Of a stretch of 64,000 bases of DNA, positions 51,557 to 61,818 are shown piece by piece (the first letter of the stretch is position 1; each line of letters opens with the position of its first letter). This DNA comes from Archaeoglobaceae archaeon (GTDB lineage: Archaea; Halobacteriota; Archaeoglobi; Archaeoglobales; Archaeoglobaceae): NCBI GenBank assembly GCA_015520485.1, contig WAPX01000035.1, positions 1-64,000 on the forward strand. Direction: 5' to 3'. Below the pieces are notes generated by a model. It made no database searches and was not told the origin of the DNA. It saw nothing but the letters and a program-made list of their open reading frames with translations. A program made the translations under genes and the position numbers.

Positions 51557-53086
51557 ATGCTTAACAAAAAAGCAGTTTCACCAGTAGTGGGATTCGTACT
51601 CGTTCTTGCGGTAATATCCCTGTCTATGGCTTTGCTTCAGGTCCAGTTCCTTCCTGCGTGGGAAAAACGGAGCGAGGCAAAAAGCTCATCCAGACTGCTT
51701 TCGGAAGTTTCGAAAATCCCCGAGATCTTAACTCAGTCCTCTTCAACTGTCCTCAAGCTCGATCTCGGTGTGAGGTACACGAAATACCCTCTTCTGGTAT
51801 CTCCTCCTTCAACAGCAGGTTACGTAAGGTTTATACCGGAAAACGTGACGATAAACGCGACAATAGCCGGAACGACCACGCCCTACAACAGGAGCTATAA
51901 AACCGACGCAATCCTCGTTCACCCCTTTTACGTATATCTGTCAGACAGAATGTACCTGTACGAGTACGGTGCTGTTTTTGAGAACGGGAGCAACTACTAC
52001 AGGCCTGTACCGGTAGTAAATCAAATTTCTTTCTACAAAAATACTATTTGCATACCAATTTTAAATTCGACTGAAAGAGAGGTTGCGGGAACGAACATAC
52101 CTCTGAACTTTTTCCTTGTGAGCAAAAGCACGGGAATTCCCTTAGAGAACGTCAACATAACGGTGGAAACAAAAAACGTAAACTACTGGAACCACACCCT
52201 GCGTGCGATTTACGGGGCGTCAAACGTCAGCGTTAGAGGAAATGACGTTACAGTCCATGTCAGGAGCATAACCCTCTACACACCTTCTTGGGTCGTGAGC
52301 TCCCAAAAGGTGTCCTCCAACATGACGAGAGCGGTTTCCAAGATTGTACCTCTGAGCGGGGTCGTTTACGTAAGCGATAACAGCGTAACTCCCGTCAGCG
52401 TCGTTGTAGTGGACCAGTTTGGCAACCCGTATCCCGGAGTTATGGTGAACGCCACAGTGAAATACGGAGCGACAAATGCAAGCATTAGCCCGGCAAGACT
52501 TGAAACGAACATTCAGGGTGAGGTAACTTTCTACGTTTACGGGCTTAACGCCGGTAATGCAACGTTAAACTTCACGGCCGGTAGCGCTAACGCCAGCGTC
52601 GAGGTTAGAGTTCTGGCAACACCGGTTCCAACGCCAGTTCCCACGGTTTCGAGCATAGATCTGAAAGGAAATCTAACTCTGTGGAATTACAGCTCTACAA
52701 CATCTTCATATACCGGTAGCCTGAACGCCACCGCCAAGGTTCTGGACATTAACGGAAATCCCGTCAGTGGAGTTCCAGTTACCATAACCCTGTCAGTCTT
52801 ATACTACAAGGGAGGTGGCGGTGGTACGACCTGGTTGGTTAGCACCACTACTGTGTATACGAACACGAGCACTACAGACAGCAGTGGAGTGGTAAAGCTC
52901 AGCGACGTTAGCGTTAACGTTTCTTTGAGTGCAACTATTTCGTACAAGTATGCATATACTGAGCTCTCTGCCTCCTGCTATGGAGTAACAACTTCTTATA
53001 CGAATTACTCGTCTATTGCCAGTGCAACAGGAGGAGGAGTGTCCTCTGCGATACCGACATACCCGTATACTATTTGCTATCCGTAA
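51557..53086 (+). CDS. Large pilin-like surface protein with Ig-like domains
   Basis: A 509-residue protein. It starts 'MLNKKAVSPVVGFVLVLAV', a class III prepilin signal: short basic leader, a 'KKAVSPVVG' processing site, then a 20-residue hydrophobic helix. About 270-360 is an invasin (Big-1)-like Ig domain ('VVVVDQFGNPYPGVMVNATV' and 'QGEVTFYVYGLNAGNATLNF'). A Pro/Thr linker, 'TPVPTPVPTV', and a second Ig-like domain ('AKVLDINGNPVSGVPVTITL') follow, with a Gly run and a Ser/Thr/Tyr-rich tail. Many N-x-S/T sites suggest glycosylation. It is far longer than a normal pilin and may be an adhesive tip. A TATA-like TTGATATATC lies about 27 nt before the ATG. Confidence 0.82.
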   Translation: MLNKKAVSPVVGFVLVLAVISLSMALLQVQFLPAWEKRSEAKSSSRLLSEVSKIPEILTQSSSTVLKLDLGVRYTKYPLLVSPPSTAGYVRFIPENVTINATIAGTTTPYNRSYKTDAILVHPFYVYLSDRMYLYEYGAVFENGSNYYRPVPVVNQISFYKNTICIPILNSTEREVAGTNIPLNFFLVSKSTGIPLENVNITVETKNVNYWNHTLRAIYGASNVSVRGNDVTVHVRSITLYTPSWVVSSQKVSSNMTRAVSKIVPLSGVVYVSDNSVTPVSVVVVDQFGNPYPGVMVNATVKYGATNASISPARLETNIQGEVTFYVYGLNAGNATLNFTAGSANASVEVRVLATPVPTPVPTVSSIDLKGNLTLWNYSSTTSSYTGSLNATAKVLDINGNPVSGVPVTITLSVLYYKGGGGGTTWLVSTTTVYTNTSTTDSSGVVKLSDVSVNVSLSATISYKYAYTELSASCYGVTTSYTNYSSIASATGGGVSSAIPTYPYTICYP

Positions 53087-53143
53087 CTTGAGTTTTTTCC
53101 TTTAAACTTAAGTTTTTAAAATCATAAACTCAAAAATAAAAAA

Positions 53144-53791
53144 TCAAACAAGCCTAACCACCACCGGCGTAATGAAGGTTTCGACGAAAGCAGCCACGAG
53201 AAGCATCGGTATAACAATCCTCAGGCACGCCTTCAGTGCGAGCACGAAATCCTCTTTTAGGTTAACTCCTCCTCCTCTGACCTTCTTTATAAACCTGAGA
53301 CCGAGCCAGCTTCCGTAACTGCATGCTAAAAGTATGGCTGGAATCTCAATTATTCCGTGCGGGAGCAGGTACATCAAAGCCTTGAAGTACCCGAGCTGGG
53401 AACCCTTCACGTAGTAAACAACCCCCACTATGTAACCGTTTACAAACACGAAGCAGGCCGGGAAGATTCCAGCAAACACTCCCGATACGGTGGATATTAC
53501 TGCTTTAATCGAGTTGTTCAGAAAAATCAGCAGGAAAATCTCCGGAGGAGAGAGGTGCCTGACAAAAGAGAAAAACCTGCCCAGCTGATTCACCTGTTTT
53601 CCGGCGATAAACGGGTCTGTCTGAGCCTGGTAAAATCCCATAGCCGCAGCTGAGAAGAAGAGAAAGAGCATGAACGCAAAGTGATATGCGAGCCCTTCGA
53701 ACTTTTTCATCAAATGGTGTTTGTTATCTCGCAATTTAACGATTTTTGATGCGTCCATCATGAGTTTACAACGCTGGCATTCTGATCTCAT
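53144..53791 (-). CDS. SpoIIM/DUF95-family membrane protein
   Basis: A 215-residue membrane protein with five or six helices. The N-terminus has a CxxC ('RSECQRCKLM'). The family marks are 'IFLLIFLNNSIKAVISTVSG', 'VNGYIVGVVYYV' and 'YLLPHGIIEIPAILLACSYG'. It is the complete paralogue of the fragment at 2-316. Members of the family are widespread in archaea; no function is established there. It is convergent with the pilin-like gene with 57 nt between. Start choice between M1 and M11/M12 is open; 53791 keeps the CxxC. Confidence 0.87.
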   Translation of the reverse strand: MRSECQRCKLMMDASKIVKLRDNKHHLMKKFEGLAYHFAFMLFLFFSAAAMGFYQAQTDPFIAGKQVNQLGRFFSFVRHLSPPEIFLLIFLNNSIKAVISTVSGVFAGIFPACFVFVNGYIVGVVYYVKGSQLGYFKALMYLLPHGIIEIPAILLACSYGSWLGLRFIKKVRGGGVNLKEDFVLALKACLRIVIPMLLVAAFVETFITPVVVRLV

Positions 53792-53854
53792 TTGTTTTTT
53801 GTTGATTTAGTCCAAACTATTCAGTAAGTACATCACAAGTAAACTAATTTTAGC

Positions 53855-54517
53855 TTAAATTAGTTTTAACAGCTTCAAAGCCTGTTCAACTCCTTCACCG
53901 TCGCTTCCAGAAACTATCACATCGGCAGCAGCCTTTAATTTTTCATCTGCGTTGGCGACAGCTATGCCAATTCCAGCAACTTCTATCATTTCTACGTCGT
54001 TCTCCGAATCACCTATCGCGGCGAAGTCTTTAACGTCTATACTAATTTTTCTGGCCATGTAAACGAGGGCTTTTCCCTTGCTGACGTTTTCGTCAACTAT
54101 ATGATAAGCATAGCCGGAATCGAGCAGTTTAACGCCCATACCCTTAAGAATTTCTCTCGCCCTGTCTGCTGGAAAACTTCTCCTGACGCAGACTTCGGAT
54201 TTTCTGTACTCCTCATCGAGAAATTCGAGGTCAAAGTACTCAGCGAGCTTATCGGCAGCTCTCAGACACTTCTTTTTGTCTCCCAGAACTATGTCCTCAC
54301 CGTCGTAGTCAAACCTGACGACACCTCCGTTTTCGCATATCACCATGTCCGATACCCCTATCAGTTTGGCAGCAGTTCTGGCGAAGCAGGAGATGTTGCC
54401 CGTTGAAAGAATAACCGGAACCTCAAGCCTCCTCAAAGCTTTAACGGCTCTGCAGCTTATGCTTCTATCCTTATGAGTTATCGTACCGTCTATGTCAACC
54501 GCAACAGCGAGAACCAT
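53855..54517 (-). CDS. HAD phosphatase, archaeal phosphoglycolate phosphatase type
   Basis: A 220-residue HAD IIB enzyme. Motif I is 'VAVDIDGTITHKDRSI' (nucleophile D8), motif II 'VILSTGN', the lysine 'VSKGKALVYMARKI', and motif IV 'AAIGDSENDVEMIEVAG'. Length and pattern fit the archaeal phosphoglycolate phosphatase (as in Thermoplasma), but sugar-phosphate or mannosyl-phosphate substrates are also possible in this group. It stands alone between the SpoIIM gene and the GH130-like gene. Confidence 0.85.
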   Translation of the reverse strand: MVLAVAVDIDGTITHKDRSISCRAVKALRRLEVPVILSTGNISCFARTAAKLIGVSDMVICENGGVVRFDYDGEDIVLGDKKKCLRAADKLAEYFDLEFLDEEYRKSEVCVRRSFPADRAREILKGMGVKLLDSGYAYHIVDENVSKGKALVYMARKISIDVKDFAAIGDSENDVEMIEVAGIGIAVANADEKLKAAADVIVSGSDGEGVEQALKLLKLI

Positions 54518-54719
54518 AGGTGCACAGGGATAAGGCTGTTTATTGGTTTTCTGATTCTGGGTATCTTGCGTGTATCAGAGTTTTAACTGTATAACTGGTG
54601 TAACGTAGTGTGTGGATGGAAAATTACTAAAACTGTAGGGTAAAAGCGAAGACGGTAAAGGCGAGGTAAAGCGAGAAAAGGTATACACTCCAAGCAAAAA
54701 TAGCTAAACAGCTAAAGCG

Positions 54720-55763
54720 TTAACCGCTCTCGAGCCTGCCCTTATCGAGCATACCCATGATTTCGCTTATGTCTACCGTGCCAAAGCCTATTGCAGAATC
54801 AGAGGCTCCGTAAGATATCAGCAGGTAATCGTCAACGATAACCGCACCGCACGGAAAGACTGTAAAAGGTCTATCTCCAAACACTTCGTAACACTCCCTT
54901 GGCTCCATTATGTAGTGGGGAGTTATTGCGGTAACATTGCTGTCTTTGTCCATTAGCATCGCAAAAACTCTGTACGCTTTAGTTTCTGCATCCACAGCGT
55001 GAAGCAGGAGCAAATACTCTCCGTCCACCTTTACAGGAGGCGTGTTCCAGCCGAGCTTGTCCTCGTACTTTGCAGGTTCGAGAACTGTTTCAGTATCTAC
55101 GACGCTTATATCACGGAGTTTTTCAGTTTGAAATATGTCACACTCAATTACGCTTTTCACTAAATAAAAGTTTTCATCTTTCATGTGCAACCTGTGAAAC
55201 AGATAACATCTGTCCATCTCCACAACAAACGAGTCCTTGTCACTTATGACGAAGCCTCTGAACTCCTCCGGAACTCTGAACGCACAGAGTTTTTTCCACC
55301 TTCCGTTTTCGTAAACTGCCGTTACAGGTAAGGTTCTCTCAGTCCTTACAGATGGATCGAAGTAGTGAACTGTTCTTCCGCAGTAAGTCATAACCCTCCT
55401 GCTGTCTATTTTGTAAACCCTTGGATCTTCAACACCCCACAGGTCGTATTTGCTGTCGGGATAAACGCAGATGTCTGCCGTGTAATGTCCGGGGATGAAT
55501 TCATTGGCGAGCACATCGTTAATGGGAAGCCTGAATTCCGCAACTGCACTCGCGTACGTGAAGTATCCGAGAACGATTCTGCCGTAAACGAGGAGTTCGT
55601 CTCCTTCAACGTCTATGGATGCGTTAAAAATCGTAACGGGATTGTCAACGGGGTACTTCTTCAGGTGTATGTTTTTGGCAGTTATAACGCCTTTTCTGTT
55701 TACAATATCCGTTGTTTTGTTTTCTCTTTTTGCCTTGATACCATCTCTGAGCTTGAACACCAT
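54720..55763 (-). CDS. GH130-like glycoside phosphorylase/hydrolase
   Basis: A 347-residue five-bladed beta-propeller protein. The conserved blocks are 'NPVTIFNASIDVEGDELLVY', 'DLWGVEDPRVYKIDSR' (catalytic Asp region) and 'KLGWNTPPVKVDGEYLLLLH', with 'CGAVIVDDYLLISYGASDSA' near the end. GH130 enzymes phosphorolyse or hydrolyse beta-1,2- or beta-1,4-mannosides. The substrate cannot be read. The start is preceded by a 12-nt palindrome between TATA box and ATG, so the gene may be under specific control. Confidence 0.83.
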   Translation of the reverse strand: MVFKLRDGIKAKRENKTTDIVNRKGVITAKNIHLKKYPVDNPVTIFNASIDVEGDELLVYGRIVLGYFTYASAVAEFRLPINDVLANEFIPGHYTADICVYPDSKYDLWGVEDPRVYKIDSRRVMTYCGRTVHYFDPSVRTERTLPVTAVYENGRWKKLCAFRVPEEFRGFVISDKDSFVVEMDRCYLFHRLHMKDENFYLVKSVIECDIFQTEKLRDISVVDTETVLEPAKYEDKLGWNTPPVKVDGEYLLLLHAVDAETKAYRVFAMLMDKDSNVTAITPHYIMEPRECYEVFGDRPFTVFPCGAVIVDDYLLISYGASDSAIGFGTVDISEIMGMLDKGRLESG

Positions 55764-55766
55764 TAA

Positions 55767-55778
55767 TGCTGTACAGCA
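55767..55778. promoter_or_regulatory. 12-nt palindrome at the GH130-like promoter
   Basis: TGCTGTACAGCA is a perfect palindrome. On the minus strand it lies between a TATA-like TTTTAAAATA (55784-55793) and ATG 55763, where the message should start. This is the position where a repressor would block initiation. The regulator is unknown. Confidence 0.5.
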
Positions 55779-55816
55779 TACAGTATTTTAAAACGTTTTC
55801 TGATTTTGTCTCATGC

Positions 55817-55842
55817 TGTTAAATCGACTTGTTAAATCGACG
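55817..55842. repeat. Tandem 13-nt direct repeat
   Basis: TGTTAAATCGAC[TG] occurs twice head to tail (55817-55829 and 55830-55842) between the end of the AK6-type kinase gene and the promoter of the GH130-like gene. It is followed by ACGTTTCGTCGT-like sequence within the kinase 3' end. It may be slippage or a binding site upstream of the promoter. Confidence 0.55.
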
Positions 55843-55851
55843 TTTCGTCGT

Positions 55852-56394
55852 TCAGAGCCTGATAACTTCGTCAATTCTCTCTCCGAGCTCGGAAATCCAG
55901 TCCACACTTCCAGGTCTGTAGTCCTTACACATTCCGGATATTATGGACTTAACTACCTCAACCACCTCATCGACGCTCATTTCAGTCGTGTCTATCTCGT
56001 AAACTTCTCTGCAGGTTTCTAAGCTTTCAACCAGTATTTCGTCTATCAGCTCAGCCTCGACGTTTTCCATCACCTTGTCTTCGCTCCATCCTCTGCTGAG
56101 CAACCTCTCCTTGAGAGTTAAGGGGTTGCACCTGAGAACAATAGCTGTATCTGCGAGGTGGTGAGACAGGTGTCCCTCAACGACAACGAGTTCTCCCCCC
56201 GGCATTGAAAGAAATCTCTTTTTTAGCTTTTCGACGTCAACAACAGCGCAGTCGTCTTCGTAGTCCATTATGCAGTCAAGTTTTTCTGCAAGCTCGTTGA
56301 CTGCGTAAACTTCATAGCCCAGATCTTTCAGCTTTTCAGCCACACTCGTCTTTCCAACTCCCGGAGTGCCGGTTATCGCAATAACCTTCTTCAA
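55852..56394 (-). CDS. AK6/Fap7-type adenylate kinase-like NTPase
   Basis: A 180-residue P-loop kinase. Walker A is 'AITGTPGVGKTSVAEKL'. The NMP region has 'CIMDYEDDCAVVDVEKL', then 'LVVVEGHLSHHLADTAIVLR' and the lid 'LKERLLSRGWSEDKVMENVE', all typical of the AK6/Fap7 family. In eukaryotes and archaea it acts in maturation of the small ribosomal subunit and can also phosphorylate AMP. It starts 3 nt after hisC ends, so it is co-transcribed with hisC. A short tail, 'RPGSVDWISELGERIDEVIR', is added at the C-terminus. Confidence 0.88.
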   Translation of the reverse strand: MKKVIAITGTPGVGKTSVAEKLKDLGYEVYAVNELAEKLDCIMDYEDDCAVVDVEKLKKRFLSMPGGELVVVEGHLSHHLADTAIVLRCNPLTLKERLLSRGWSEDKVMENVEAELIDEILVESLETCREVYEIDTTEMSVDEVVEVVKSIISGMCKDYRPGSVDWISELGERIDEVIRL

Positions 56395-56397
56395 TCC

Positions 56398-57528
56398 TCA
56401 ACCTCCGCCGATGTTATTTACAACCCCTCTCACAGCTTTTATTAAGAAGTCGTTGTCTTCCCTCTTTCCGACCGTTATCCTGACGTTACCGATTCCGCAA
56501 CCGGGAAAGCCCGAACAGTCCCTGACTATAACACCCCTTTTCATCAGCTCCTCGACAAAGTTTTTAGCATTGCAGTGCACGTCCACAAACAGAAAATTTG
56601 CGGAACTGTCGTAAACCTTTATTCCCAGCTTTTCCAGTTCTTTTTGCAGTCTTTTCCTCTCCTCAGCTGTGCTCCTCAAAACGAAGTTCAGGTATTCTCT
56701 ATCTCTGAGCGCTGCTGAAGCTGCAAGAGTAGATGGTGTGGATACGGGAAACGGCGTTGTCGCTTTCAGGTATTCCCTTCTCAGCTCCTCGCTCATCACC
56801 GCATAACCCACTCTCAGGTTTGCGAGGCCAAAAGCCTTGGAGAGAGTTCTGCCTATAACGACGTTCTCGTAGCTGTGCAGTTTCTTCAGGGACTTTTTCT
56901 CGAAGTCTGCAAACTCCCCGTAAGCCTCATCTATGAAAACAACGCTCTTCTCGCAGGCTTCAATAACCTCTCTTACTTTTTTTTCATCTTCAGCGTTACC
57001 CGTCGGGTTGTTGGGAGAGCAGATGATTATGAGTTTTGGCTTTTCTTTCCTGTAGGCCTCGATTAAGTTGTTCACGTCTATGCTGTAGTCTTCTTTTCTG
57101 CCCGTGAATACGCTTCTGGCTCCAAAAACGTCAATCACGGTGTGGTAGTAAGGATAAGTCGGAAGGGGCAGAAGGACTTTGTCTCCCGGATCTACAAGCA
57201 ACCTGAACAGCGTTTCCATGACTCCATCAAGTCCAGCTCCTGTCACGACTCTTTCTCTTTCCCAGCCAGTGTGCTCTTCAATTGCCGAGAGAAGTTCAGA
57301 AGGAAACGTTTCCGGGTAAACGCTCAGCTTTTCGGCCTCGACACTTTTTAAAGCGTTCACAGCTTTCGGGCTTGGCCCGTAGGGGTTTTCGTTGGAAGCG
57401 AGTTTCACAACCCTGTCAACGCCGTACTTCTTTCTCACGTACTCGACGCTCTTTCCCGGAACGTAAGGTTTCATCCTCTTTATGCACTCTCTAACAGCGT
57501 CCAGCACGTTTACGCTTGTATCCGGCAT
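56398..57528 (-). CDS. hisC: Histidinol-phosphate aminotransferase
   Basis: A 376-residue PLP aminotransferase of the HisC branch. It shows 'VKLASNENPYGPSPKAV', 'YPYYHTVIDVFGA', 'IICSPNNPTGNAEDEKKV', 'VFIDEAYGEFADFE', and the Schiff-base lysine in 'IGRTLSKAFGLANLRVGYAV'. The C-terminal arginine is in 'GIGNVRITVGKREDN'. It converts imidazole-acetol phosphate to histidinol phosphate. No other his genes are nearby. It shares a transcription unit with the downstream AK6-type kinase, a combination I would not link by function. Confidence 0.92.
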   Translation of the reverse strand: MPDTSVNVLDAVRECIKRMKPYVPGKSVEYVRKKYGVDRVVKLASNENPYGPSPKAVNALKSVEAEKLSVYPETFPSELLSAIEEHTGWERERVVTGAGLDGVMETLFRLLVDPGDKVLLPLPTYPYYHTVIDVFGARSVFTGRKEDYSIDVNNLIEAYRKEKPKLIIICSPNNPTGNAEDEKKVREVIEACEKSVVFIDEAYGEFADFEKKSLKKLHSYENVVIGRTLSKAFGLANLRVGYAVMSEELRREYLKATTPFPVSTPSTLAASAALRDREYLNFVLRSTAEERKRLQKELEKLGIKVYDSSANFLFVDVHCNAKNFVEELMKRGVIVRDCSGFPGCGIGNVRITVGKREDNDFLIKAVRGVVNNIGGG

Positions 57529-57565
57529 AACGGAGCCCCGACAGACTTTCCACTATACACCTATG

Positions 57566-57721
57566 CTATCTCCTGACCTTTATCTCGACATCTTTCCAGT
57601 CTTCATCTATTCCCTTCAAAGTGGATACGAGGGCTGCAACAACTCTGAAAAACACGTTCCTGACGTATGAGTTCATCGGCACTTTTTCGCCATCGACAAG
57701 TAACTCAACTTCGGGTTCCAT
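57566..57721 (-). CDS. Small conserved archaeal protein
   Basis: A 51-residue protein: 'MEPEVELLVDGEKVPMNSYV' then 'ALVSTLKGIDEDWKDVEIKV'. I recall similar short archaeal proteins with the same pattern (V-E-V-x-G-K-x-V-P-M-N-x-F-V ... L-V-S-x-L-K-G-V-D), annotated as conserved hypothetical. ATG 57721 gives the family-like N-terminus; an upstream in-frame start at 57775 adds 18 residues that do not fit. It lies between hisC and the divergent leuB. Confidence 0.7.
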   Translation of the reverse strand: MEPEVELLVDGEKVPMNSYVRNVFFRVVAALVSTLKGIDEDWKDVEIKVRR

Positions 57722-57822
57722 GTGTAGACATTCATTCCAGAGTATTTTAGCTTGTCGTGCCCTGTCGTGCAGCATAAACAGTTAGTAGAAACAGTTTTTA
57801 ACGATTAATCAACTGTGCTGTT

Positions 57823-58824
57823 ATGCGAATTACTGTCATTCCCGGAGACGGAATAGGCAGGGAAGTTATGGACGCTGCGATGCTGATTCTCGAGAAGCTA
57901 AACCTGCCCTTCGAATTCGTGTGGATGGAAGCGGGAGATGAAGCTCTCAAAAAGTACGGAAAAGCTCTTCCCGATGAGACGCTTGAGGAGTGTCTGAAAA
58001 GCGACGCCGTTCTGTTTGGTGCTGCCGGAGAAACAGCGGCTGACGTCATAGTCAGGCTCAGGTTTGAACTCGAAACCTTTGCAAACGTCAGACCTGCAAA
58101 GTCGTACAGGGGCGTTAACTGCCTCTACGAAGACGTGGACATAATTATAGTCAGGGAGAACACTGAATGTTTGTACAAGGGTCTGGAATTCGAGGTTGCA
58201 GAAGGCGTAACTCAGGGAATAAGAGTTATAACGGAAAAGGGGAGCAGGAGGATTGCAGAATTTGCCTTTGAGCTTGCGAGGAGGGAGGGAAGGAAGAGAG
58301 TTACGGCACTGCACAAGGCCAACGTCATGAAGAAGACATGCGGACTCTTCAGAGATGTGTGCAGAAAGGTGGCAGAAGGTTATCCGGACATAGAGTTCAA
58401 CGACTACTACATCGATGCCGCATGCATGTACCTCGTGATGGATCCAAAGAGGTTCGACGTCATACTCACGACAAACATGTTCGGAGACATAGTCAGCGAC
58501 CTTGCAGCGGGCCTCGTGGGTGGACTCGGTCTCGCACCCTCAGCGAACATAGGTGAAAAACACGCAATATTTGAGCCCGTTCACGGTTCAGCTCCCGATA
58601 TAGCTGGAAAAGGTATAGCAAACCCGTCTGCAATGATTCTGACCGCCTGCATGATGCTCAGACACTTCGGTTACATCGACGAAGCTAACAGAGTCGAAAA
58701 AGCCCTAGAGGAAGTATTAGCTGAGGGCAAGACGACTCCAGATCTGGGAGGTAATCTCAGGACAATGGAGATGGCGGAGGAGGTTGCGAGAAGGCTTAAT
58801 CGAGCTGACATAAAGAAAGGATAA
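57823..58824 (+). CDS. leuB: 3-isopropylmalate dehydrogenase (isocitrate dehydrogenase family)
   Basis: A 333-residue beta-decarboxylating dehydrogenase. It has 'ITVIPGDGIGREVMDAAM', the substrate arginines in 'RLRFELETFANVRPAKSYRG', 'VRENTECLYKGLE', the catalytic lysine in 'TALHKANVMKKTCGLF', the metal Asp pair in 'TTNMFGDIVSDLAAGL', and 'EPVHGSAPDIAGKGIANPSA' for NAD. Length fits LeuB or homoisocitrate dehydrogenase; with leuC and leuD in the same window LeuB is the first choice, but a homologue acting on homoisocitrate or malate-type substrates is possible. It may be leaderless: AACGATTAATCAAC precedes. Confidence 0.88.
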   Translation: MRITVIPGDGIGREVMDAAMLILEKLNLPFEFVWMEAGDEALKKYGKALPDETLEECLKSDAVLFGAAGETAADVIVRLRFELETFANVRPAKSYRGVNCLYEDVDIIIVRENTECLYKGLEFEVAEGVTQGIRVITEKGSRRIAEFAFELARREGRKRVTALHKANVMKKTCGLFRDVCRKVAEGYPDIEFNDYYIDAACMYLVMDPKRFDVILTTNMFGDIVSDLAAGLVGGLGLAPSANIGEKHAIFEPVHGSAPDIAGKGIANPSAMILTACMMLRHFGYIDEANRVEKALEEVLAEGKTTPDLGGNLRTMEMAEEVARRLNRADIKKG

Positions 58825-58870
58825 AGAGCGTAAAAACGGCAAAATTTATCAAAATATAATAAAAATCGAA

Positions 58871-59407
58871 TTACTCAATTTTTATCTTCTTTCTGTCCTC
58901 TTTCTTCGGATACTTCTTCTTGAAGACAACCTCTAACACTCCGTTGTTGTACCTTGCCTTTGCTGACTCCGGTATTACCTCACATGGTAAATCGACGACC
59001 TCGTAGTACTTTCTGTTCTCTCCCTCAGCCTTTATTTCAACAGACCTCTCAGAAGCGCTGACGTCTATGTCCTCCTTGTTTACTCCTGGCATCTCGGCTA
59101 TTATCTGAACCTCATCGTCAGTTTCCATTACGTCGACGAGTGGTTTTCTCTCCTCAACACCCTGACTTATCATATCCTTCGTTCCGAATTCTCTGATTTC
59201 CGGCTTTCCGTCAGGCCCTATTCTTATAGAGAATCCCCTGACTATTGGCTTTATTTCCCCGCTTGTGGCTTTTCTGAATATTTCGTCGAAGTCCCTCATC
59301 ATTTTCTCAAATATGTCATCAAATATGTCGAAGTCTCTGAATCCAAATCCAAACCAGTCCATATCATCCTCTCTATCTCTCTCCCTTCTTCTCCTCCACC
59401 AAGTCAT
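58871..59407 (-). CDS. Small heat-shock protein Hsp20
   Basis: A 178-residue alpha-crystallin chaperone. The N-terminal part is rich in W, R, D and F ('DMDWFGFGFRDFDIFDDIFE'). The crystallin domain covers about 85-165 ('KPLVDVMETDDEVQIIAEMP', 'ARYNNGVLEVVFKKK'), and the C-terminus ends 'DRKKIKIE' with an I-x-I motif for oligomer contact. It holds unfolding proteins during heat shock. The order HSR1, CDC48, Hsp20 matches the A. fulgidus operon AF1298-AF1297-AF1296. GGAGGTGA lies before the ATG. The 66 nt behind CDC48 is AT-rich and may also promote transcription. Confidence 0.93.
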   Translation of the reverse strand: MTWWRRRRERDREDDMDWFGFGFRDFDIFDDIFEKMMRDFDEIFRKATSGEIKPIVRGFSIRIGPDGKPEIREFGTKDMISQGVEERKPLVDVMETDDEVQIIAEMPGVNKEDIDVSASERSVEIKAEGENRKYYEVVDLPCEVIPESAKARYNNGVLEVVFKKKYPKKEDRKKIKIE

Positions 59408-59473
59408 ATTACATCACCTCCCGTTAAAAAAAATTAAATTTAAATAATAATTAATTTAACCAATTTTCCACAA

Positions 59474-61675
<2,202 letters not shown>

Positions 61676-61818
61676 TTAACAACACCTCTCCTTAAATTAT
61701 TTTTTTATATTACTACAATTTTATTCCCAAACTTTATTAACTTTATCCCACTTTAACTTTTATTTTACCTCCTACTTTAGTTTTACTTTAACACTATAAT
61801 CATGATAGTCCATTTAAT

